Program-made: the position numbers and the translations under genes
The notes under the pieces: model-generated
The model's database searches: none
The model's input: the letters and a program-made list of their open reading frames with translations, nothing else
What the model was told of the DNA's origin: nothing
Assembly: GCA_946481275.1 (NCBI GenBank)
Contig: CAMLMV010000035.1
Location: forward strand, 1 to 64,000
Reading direction: 5' to 3'
DNA: 64,000 nucleotides
Source: an uncultured Massilia sp.
GTDB taxonomy: Bacteria; Pseudomonadota; Gammaproteobacteria; Burkholderiales; Burkholderiaceae
Shown here: positions 58,429 to 64,000 of the stretch, piece after piece
Numbering within the stretch: the first letter of the stretch is position 1
Layout: each line of letters starts with the position of its first letter

Positions 58429-60102
58429 ATGCCTGGTTTTTCCGTAAAGCGGGCCGCCGTGTTCGCCCTGGCTTGCGCCGCCGCGCTGGCGGGCGGCGCC
58501 GGCGCGGCGCCGGCGAACGAGCCGCAAAGCATCGTCGTCACCGGCCAGCGCGCCATGTCGTCGTGGGTACGGGCCGAGAGCGCCCATGTCGCCGTCCTGT
58601 CGGATGCGCCGCGCGAAGACGTCGCCCGGCTCGTCGAACACCTCGAGCGCCTCGACGCCCTGCTGCGTGCTTACACGGCGGGCTACCGCGTCACGGCCAC
58701 CGGTCCGGCGGCGCGGACGAACGTCGTCTACCTGGACAGTTTCAACGCGCTTCGGCGGCTGCGGCCGGAGCTCTCGCCGTTTCTCGTCTCGCGGACCACC
58801 GACTGCCGGGGCACCACCCAAAGCTTCTTCATGCACACGCAGCCGTTGCCTGTGGTGGAAGACGACAGGCTCGCGGTGGCGCCGCTGCACAGGGGGCTCG
58901 CCTGGCTGTCGAAGGCATACGCGCGCGACTTCCTGTTACGGCATACGGACGTGCGCGCCCCCCTGGGCTGGGTCGAAGGTTTCTCGACGTATTTCTCGAG
59001 CGTGATGTTCGGCACGCGGCAGATGGTGGTCGGGCGCATGCCGGCCGAAGTCGCCGACTTTTTCCAGATCAGCGACGGGGGCGCCGAGTACCGGCTCGAG
59101 TACAGCGACGTCCTGGCCAGCGATCCTTTCAGGAATGTCCTCTACTGGGAGAACCAGAGGACTGCCGCCAGCGAATTCCAGGCCAAGGCGTGGGCCCTGG
59201 CGCACTACATTCTCGGCGAGGCGGGGCGGCGCCAGCGCCTCGGTGTGTTCCTCAACGCGGTCCACCGGGGCGGCGATGGGGCCGCCGCACTGCGCGACGC
59301 GTTCGGGCTGGACGTGGACGATGCCGGGATGGCGCTGTGGCGCTATCGCCTGCGGGCGGCCAGGGTGCTGCGCGTCGAGATGCCGGCCCAGATGCGGGTG
59401 CCGCCGGAGATCGCGTGGACGACGGTATCGGCCGCGGCGGGCGGCTTCGTGCTGGCCGATGCCGTGCTCAAGGGCTGTCTGCCGCGGGCACGCGGCGAAA
59501 GCCTGCTGCGCACGCTGGACGAGGACGCGGCCAGGGTGCCGAACGTCGATGCCGGCCAGCTGGCGCTGAGCCGCGCGCGCGTCGGCTATGGCGATCCCGC
59601 GGCGGCGCTGCCCTGGCTGCGGGAGGCCGCGCACCGGCCCGACGCCGGTGCCGACGTGCTGGTGCTGCTGGCGCGGGCCGACCTCAAGCTGGCCGCGCGG
59701 GCGGACGCGGCGGCGCGCGCCGCCTATCTCGACGATGCCCGCGCCAGTCTCGCGCGGGCGCGGGAACGCGAACCCGCCTCGGGCGCCGTCGCGCTGGCCG
59801 GGCTCGAATTGTCCCTGCTGGCGGACGGCGTTCCGAGCCGCGAGGCGCTGGACGGCGTGCTCGCGGCCTGGAACGCGTCCCACGATTCGCCGTCGCTGGC
59901 GTGGGCCGCCGCGCTGGCCTGGTGCTACCTCGGCGATGCGGCGAAGGCCGGACACGTGCTGCGCATGCTGGCGAACGACGGCCTCGCGCCGCGGTTCGCG
60001 GCATGGGCCGTCGCGTTCCAGCGCCGCCTCGACGCCGGCCTCGCGCCGGCCGCCATCGCGGACGAAATGCGTCGGAACCCCGACGACGACGAGGCCGGGT
60101 AG
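58429..60102 (+). CDS. Exported peptidase-MA-like/TPR protein lacking HExxH
   Basis: 557 residues from MPGFSVKRAA, which gives a clean signal peptide (ALACAAALAGGAGA). ATG 58384 would add 15 residues and is possible. The mature N-terminus carries IVVTGQRAMSSWVRAESAHV. The central part follows the DUF1570/peptidase-MA-like pattern, with WVEGFSTYFSSVMFG where the family has a WxxEGxAEYF helix. The preceding zinc helix reads WLSKAYARDFLLRH, so the HExxH zinc motif is lost. The C-terminal half is alpha-helical and TPR-like. Probably a non-catalytic relative; function unknown. Confidence 0.7.
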   Translation: MPGFSVKRAAVFALACAAALAGGAGAAPANEPQSIVVTGQRAMSSWVRAESAHVAVLSDAPREDVARLVEHLERLDALLRAYTAGYRVTATGPAARTNVVYLDSFNALRRLRPELSPFLVSRTTDCRGTTQSFFMHTQPLPVVEDDRLAVAPLHRGLAWLSKAYARDFLLRHTDVRAPLGWVEGFSTYFSSVMFGTRQMVVGRMPAEVADFFQISDGGAEYRLEYSDVLASDPFRNVLYWENQRTAASEFQAKAWALAHYILGEAGRRQRLGVFLNAVHRGGDGAAALRDAFGLDVDDAGMALWRYRLRAARVLRVEMPAQMRVPPEIAWTTVSAAAGGFVLADAVLKGCLPRARGESLLRTLDEDAARVPNVDAGQLALSRARVGYGDPAAALPWLREAAHRPDAGADVLVLLARADLKLAARADAAARAAYLDDARASLARAREREPASGAVALAGLELSLLADGVPSREALDGVLAAWNASHDSPSLAWAAALAWCYLGDAAKAGHVLRMLANDGLAPRFAAWAVAFQRRLDAGLAPAAIADEMRRNPDDDEAG

Positions 60103-60138
60103 GCGCGTGCCGCGGCCTTGGTGTAAAGTGCGGTTCCT

Positions 60139-60981
60139 ATGTCCAGTCACAAGCATCAGCAACCCCTGCGCAATGCGTTCGAACGCGTCCTCAACGCGGC
60201 CCTGATGAAGGGCCTGCTGGCCGGGATCAGCTACCGGCTCGGCGGGCTGGGTCGCGTACGGGTGACGCGCCGGGACGTCGACGTGGGGCCGGGGCGGCTG
60301 GCGCAGCCGCTGCGCATCGGTTTCGCGTCCGATTTCCACGCGGGTCCGACGACGCATCCCGCGCTGTTCGACGACCTGCTGGCGGCGATCCGCGCGGAAG
60401 CGCCGGACGTGCTGCTGCTGGGCGGCGACTACGTGTGCTTCGATGCGGAGAACGTGGCCGCGCTGGCGGACTTTTTCGCGGGCGCGCGGGCGCCGCTCGG
60501 CACCTATGCCGTCGTCGGCAACCACGACACGTGGAACGGCCGCGCCGTGATCGAGGACGCGCTGCGCGCGGGCGGCGTCGAGGTGCTCGTGAACAGGAGT
60601 GTCGCGTTGCCGGCGCCGTACGCCGACGTCAGCGTGTGCGGCATCGACGATCCGTGGACGGGCGCGCCGTCCGCCAGCGCCACGTTCGCCGGGGCGGGTG
60701 CGATCCGGATCTACCTGACGCATTCCCCCGACGGGCTGTACCGCCTGGAAGGCCAGCGCTTCGACGTCGCCTTCGCAGGGCATACCCACGGCGGCCAGAT
60801 CGCGCTGCCGGACGGTGCGCCGCTGTTCCGTCCGAGCGGCCCATGTTCGCGCGATTTCTGCTACGGCCGCTACGACCAGCCCGGCAACGGCCCGCTCATC
60901 GTCAGCCGCGGCATCGGCTGTTCCGGCATCCCGGTGCGGCTGAATGCCGATCCGGAACTCCTCGTTTGCACGCTGCGCTAG
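60139..60981 (+). CDS. Calcineurin-like metallophosphoesterase (YkuE/YaeI type)
   Basis: A 280-residue protein with all five metal-site motifs: DFH (SDFHAGPTTHP), GDY (LLLGGDYVCF), GNHD (VVGNHDTW), TH (YLTHSPDGL) and GHTHGGQ. It resembles the YkuE/YaeI group, several of which act on lipid-linked phosphates such as UDP-diacylglucosamine. The first ~50 residues are amphipathic rather than a clear signal peptide. It starts 36 bp after the previous gene. Substrate not determined. Confidence 0.9.
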   Translation: MSSHKHQQPLRNAFERVLNAALMKGLLAGISYRLGGLGRVRVTRRDVDVGPGRLAQPLRIGFASDFHAGPTTHPALFDDLLAAIRAEAPDVLLLGGDYVCFDAENVAALADFFAGARAPLGTYAVVGNHDTWNGRAVIEDALRAGGVEVLVNRSVALPAPYADVSVCGIDDPWTGAPSASATFAGAGAIRIYLTHSPDGLYRLEGQRFDVAFAGHTHGGQIALPDGAPLFRPSGPCSRDFCYGRYDQPGNGPLIVSRGIGCSGIPVRLNADPELLVCTLR

Positions 60982-61236
60982 GCATTCCCGACCGATTTTT
61001 GCGGTTTCCCAGCTTCGCCACCTTGAAATATTGAGTATTTCCTTTGATTCTGGATAACAGAATGGCGATAATGTGACGCCGCCAGACTGGCGACCGGCAT
61101 TGTTCTTGCATGCCAGTCCGGGCGGTCCGAGCCCAGGAGGAGACCCCCTTCGGCGTATGTATGTGCAGGTTATCGCCTGCCCGCCGCGCATAACAATCAG
61201 GGACCGGGATCTATCTACTATCGATTGGAGAAAGCA

Positions 61237-62640
61237 GTGAGTCTTTTCAGAACCAAGAATCTCGACAACATGGTCGCAGCCTCCCGTACCCCGGGCGGGC
61301 TGAAGAAAGTGCTGGGGCCAACCGACCTCATCCTCATGGGCATCGGGGCGATCGTCGGCACCGGTATCTTCGTGCTGACCGGTACCGGCGCTTTGACGGC
61401 CGGTCCGGCGCTGACGGTGTCGTTCATCGTCGCCGCCATCGCATGCGGCTTCGCGGCCATGTGTTACGCGGAGTTCGCGTCGACCGTGCCGATCGCCGGT
61501 TCGATCTACACCTACAGCTACGTCGTCCTCGGCGAACTCGTCGCCTGGATGATCGGCTGGGACCTTCTGCTCGAATACGGGCTGGCGACGTCGGCGGTGG
61601 CCGTCGGCTGGTCCGGCTATTTCCAGTCGCTGATGAGCGGCTTCGGCATCACCATTCCGGAAATCCTGTCCGCCGCGCCGGGCGCGGTGCCGGGCGTGCA
61701 CAGCGTGATGAACCTGCCGGCGCTGGTCATCATGCTGGTACTGACCGCGATGCTGTCGTACGGCGTGCGCGAATCGGCCCGCGTCAACAACGTCATGGTC
61801 GTCATCAAGATGGTCGTCGTGCTGCTGTTCATCGCCGTCGGCTTCAAGCACGTCACGCCGGCCAACTGGCATCCGTTCGCACCGTTCGGCGGCACGGGCA
61901 TCATGAGCGCCGCCGCCGTCGTGTTCTTCGCGTTCATCGGCTTCGACGCCGTCACGTCGGCCGCCGAGGAAGTCAAGCGTCCGGAACGCGACCTCCCGAT
62001 CGGCATCATCGGTTCGCTGACCATCTGCACGATCCTGTACGTGATCGTCGCCGCCATCATGACCGGCATCGTCCCGTTCCAGATGTTCAAGGGCATCGAC
62101 CACCCGGTGTCGCTGGCCCTGCAGCACGCGGGCGAAAACTGGTTCGCCGGCTGGATCGACCTGGGCGCGATCCTGGGCATGACCACCGTGATCCTCGTCA
62201 TGGCCTATGGCCAGACCCGCATCATCTACGCCATGTCGCGCGACGGCCTGCTGCCGGCCAGGCTGTCGACCGTGCACCCGAAATTCGGCACCCCGTTCTT
62301 CGCGACGTGGGTGGTCGGCATCCTGTTCGGCCTGATCGCCGCCTTCGTCCCGCTGAACGTGCTGGCCGAACTCGTCAACATCGGCACGCTGGCTGCCTTC
62401 TGCCTCGTCTCCGTCGCCGTGATCGTCCTGCGCAAGAAGCGCCCGGACCTGAAGCGCGCGTTCCGCTGCCCGGGTGTGCCCATCGTGCCGGGCATCGCCG
62501 TCGTGTTCTGCCTGGCGCTGATGTCGTTCCTGTCCGCGATCACGTGGGTGGCGTTCATCATCTGGCTGGCGCTGGGCCTGCTGGTGTATTTCGGCTATGC
62601 CCGTTCGCGTTCGCTGCTGAACGGCGCGACGCAGTCGTAA
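61237..62640 (+). CDS. APC-family amino-acid permease (GTG start)
   Basis: 467 residues. I choose GTG 61237, 6 bp after GGAG; the TTG at 61225 would use that same ribosome site as coding sequence. Twelve membrane helices are predicted. The unwound helix-1 motif GIGAIVGTGIFVLTGTGAL and the FFAFIGFDAVTSAAEEVKRPERDLPIGI segment place it with cationic amino-acid transporters (YfnA/CAT-like). Substrate unknown, probably a neutral or basic amino acid. A strong terminator follows. Confidence 0.9.
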   Translation: MSLFRTKNLDNMVAASRTPGGLKKVLGPTDLILMGIGAIVGTGIFVLTGTGALTAGPALTVSFIVAAIACGFAAMCYAEFASTVPIAGSIYTYSYVVLGELVAWMIGWDLLLEYGLATSAVAVGWSGYFQSLMSGFGITIPEILSAAPGAVPGVHSVMNLPALVIMLVLTAMLSYGVRESARVNNVMVVIKMVVVLLFIAVGFKHVTPANWHPFAPFGGTGIMSAAAVVFFAFIGFDAVTSAAEEVKRPERDLPIGIIGSLTICTILYVIVAAIMTGIVPFQMFKGIDHPVSLALQHAGENWFAGWIDLGAILGMTTVILVMAYGQTRIIYAMSRDGLLPARLSTVHPKFGTPFFATWVVGILFGLIAAFVPLNVLAELVNIGTLAAFCLVSVAVIVLRKKRPDLKRAFRCPGVPIVPGIAVVFCLALMSFLSAITWVAFIIWLALGLLVYFGYARSRSLLNGATQS

Positions 62641-62658
62641 TCCGCTGTCTGCGTTCTG

Positions 62659-62688
62659 AAAGCGGCGCTGCGGCGCCGCTTTTCTTTT
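62659..62688 (+). terminator. Intrinsic terminator of the amino-acid permease
   Basis: AGCGGCGC (62661-62668) pairs with GCGCCGCT (62673-62680) around TGCG, extended by two A-T pairs, then TTTCTTTT. A canonical rho-independent terminator. Confidence 0.9.
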
Positions 62689-62804
62689 GGGCAACGATAC
62701 AATTTTTGTAATCCTCGTCCGACATTCTGGAGGGAAGCGTACCGATTACGCCAACAGGGCAGGGTCCGCATAATCTTGGTAGAACATTTACCAAAAGATT
62801 TGTT

Positions 62805-64000
62805 ATGACCTCCACTTTTGTCGTCGACAGCCCGGCACGCGCAGCAGACCGGGACACCCGCCCGGTCCAGGTAGCGTCCGCGAAAGACCTGTACTTTGCG
62901 CTGATGGACAACCCGGCCGCGGCCCTCGAGGCGTCCCGTGCGTTCCTGGCGGCGCAGATCGAAGTCGCGCGCGCGGAACCGTGCGAGCTGCCGGACGCCG
63001 TCTGGCAGCTGCAGGGCTGGATCCAGGGGCGCGCCGAATCGGTCGGCATCGCCTACCGCGAATACCTGGCCGCGCGCAAGAACGGCGCGCCGCGCCGCTA
63101 TTTCACGAGCAAGTCGCATGCGCTGTATTTCCTGAAGGGCGTCGCGCCCACGAAGCTCGTCGACGGCGCCTGGCTGTACGGCACGCTGTCGCGCTGGGAG
63201 AATCCGGACTTCCACCCCCTGATCAAGACGTATCTCGAAGAGCTGGGCGACGGCGTGCCGGACAAGAACCACGTGACCCTGTACCGCCGCCTGCTCGCGG
63301 CGCACGGCTGCGAACACTGGGAGACGCTGCCGGAAGACCACTTCGTGCAGGGCGCGATCCAGCTGGCGCTCGCGTACAACGCCGACGCGTTCCTGCCCGA
63401 GGTGGTGGGCTACAACCTCGGCTACGAACAACTGCCGCTGCATCTGCTGATCACGTCCTACGAGCTGAACGAACTCGGGATCGACCCGTACTACTTCACG
63501 TTGCACGTCACCGTCGACAACGCCGGCAGCGGCCACGCGCACAAGGCCGTGCAGGCGCTGCGCCACCTGATGGCGCAGTCGGGCGATCCGGCCGCGTTCT
63601 TCCGGCGCGTGCTGGACGGCTACCGCCTCAACGACCTGGGCGCGTGCACGACGTCCGTCATCGGCGCGTTCGACCTGGAAGCGGAACTGGTCGAGATCTT
63701 CAGCGCGAAGGCGGCCATCGGCAAGAACATGCACTCGGATTACTGCCGCGTGGCCGGCCGTTCCGTCAACGACTGGCTCGCCGACCCGAAGCAGATCCCC
63801 GATTTCCTCGCGAAGCTGGAGGAGTCCGGCTGGATCCAGCGCGGCGAAGACGTGGAGCAGAGCCGCTTCTGGCGCCTGATCCAGGGCGAGCGGGCGGAGA
63901 TGTTCGGCGTGTTTTCCAGCTACGAGCAGCAGGTGCTGCGCGACTGGATCACGACGCCCCGCGACGCCACGGCCACCGCGCGCACGACCCGCGTGCTGAG
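62805..64000 (+). CDS. Iron-containing redox enzyme family protein (heme-oxygenase-like diiron), 3' end outside the window
   Basis: At least 398 residues, truncated by the window edge. Starts MTSTFVVDSPARAA. The region from about residue 195 (LGYEQLPLHLLITSYELNEL, then DPYYFTLHVTVDNAGSGHAH) holds the E...H-x3-D-x4-H pattern expected for metal ligands in heme-oxygenase-like diiron proteins. Earlier, DAVWQLQGWIQGRAESVGIA and YFTSKSHALYFLKGVAPTKLVDGAWLYG match the Haem_oxygenase_2 type N-terminus. Such enzymes oxidise amines or fatty acids in metabolite pathways or are of unknown use. The neighbours beyond the window would be needed to tell. Confidence 0.78.
   Translation, partial: MTSTFVVDSPARAADRDTRPVQVASAKDLYFALMDNPAAALEASRAFLAAQIEVARAEPCELPDAVWQLQGWIQGRAESVGIAYREYLAARKNGAPRRYFTSKSHALYFLKGVAPTKLVDGAWLYGTLSRWENPDFHPLIKTYLEELGDGVPDKNHVTLYRRLLAAHGCEHWETLPEDHFVQGAIQLALAYNADAFLPEVVGYNLGYEQLPLHLLITSYELNELGIDPYYFTLHVTVDNAGSGHAHKAVQALRHLMAQSGDPAAFFRRVLDGYRLNDLGACTTSVIGAFDLEAELVEIFSAKAAIGKNMHSDYCRVAGRSVNDWLADPKQIPDFLAKLEESGWIQRGEDVEQSRFWRLIQGERAEMFGVFSSYEQQVLRDWITTPRDATATARTTRVL

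Noticed and set aside
58936..62694. 1252-codon minus-strand frame across the phosphoesterase and permease genes
   Set aside because: Covers three well-supported plus-strand genes; His/Asp/Arg-rich shadow composition.

Overview
The window is GC-rich, densely packed DNA that looks like a betaproteobacterium of the Oxalobacteraceae (Massilia, Duganella or a relative). The reasons are the PEP-CTERM secreted proteins, the large CUT-type TonB receptor, the aerobic CoA-dependent anthranilate cluster, the HdeD, DUF427, DUF2784 and SYLF housekeeping genes, and the codon use. This assignment is inference; no rRNA or other taxonomic marker is present.

Layout. (1) 1-3.6 kb is a B12 locus: a minus-strand TonB receptor behind a clear cobalamin riboswitch, with a divergent [2Fe-2S] ferredoxin and bluB. 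(2) 3.7-11.2 kb is a seven-gene plus-strand operon for 2-aminobenzoate through its CoA thioester: CoA ligase, 2-aminobenzoyl-CoA monooxygenase/reductase, SDR, MarR regulator, enoyl-CoA hydratase, acyl-CoA dehydrogenase and a Rid-family protein. (3) 11.3-44.8 kb is a polysaccharide-utilisation region. It holds three exported alginate-lyase-superfamily proteins, two of them each followed by a small PEP-CTERM protein, a beta-helix (GH28-like) hydrolase, GH2, GH127, GH43, a TonB receptor and a LacI regulator. It also holds an eight-gene minus-strand operon: kduI, kduD, kdgK, an aldose-epimerase-like gene, an AGE isomerase, a PfkB kinase, a LacY-type symporter and GH88. (4) 44.9-48.0 kb carries small unrelated genes. 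(5) 48.0-53.4 kb looks like a signalling block: HTH-ATPase, FHA-like/sigma-54 activator, a small unknown protein and a Ser/Thr kinase with TPRs. (6) 53.4-57.5 kb has an AI-2E family transporter, a damaged SfnB/DszC-like flavoprotein gene, a metI remnant and LysE. (7) 57.5-64 kb has an AT-rich stretch with a small Cys-rich secreted protein, a peptidase-MA-like protein without HExxH, a metallophosphoesterase, an amino-acid permease and an iron-containing redox enzyme cut by the window end.

The most interesting part is region 3. About eleven copies of a 12-bp palindrome with consensus GTTATCGATAAC sit in front of the catabolic genes and of the lacI gene, and define a local regulon. The enzyme set suggests a polymer that yields an unsaturated uronate linked to mannose, with arabinose and galactose decorations. 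Exported lyases and glycosidases would trim it, the TonB receptor and LacY-type symporter would import the disaccharide, GH88 would split it, KduI/KduD/KdgK would process the uronate half, and the isomerase plus PfkB kinase would process the mannose half through fructose. A glucuronomannan-type gum is the best-fitting guess. The repeated lyase plus PEP-CTERM pair, with a shared C-terminal domain on both lyases, is the best candidate for an undescribed system.
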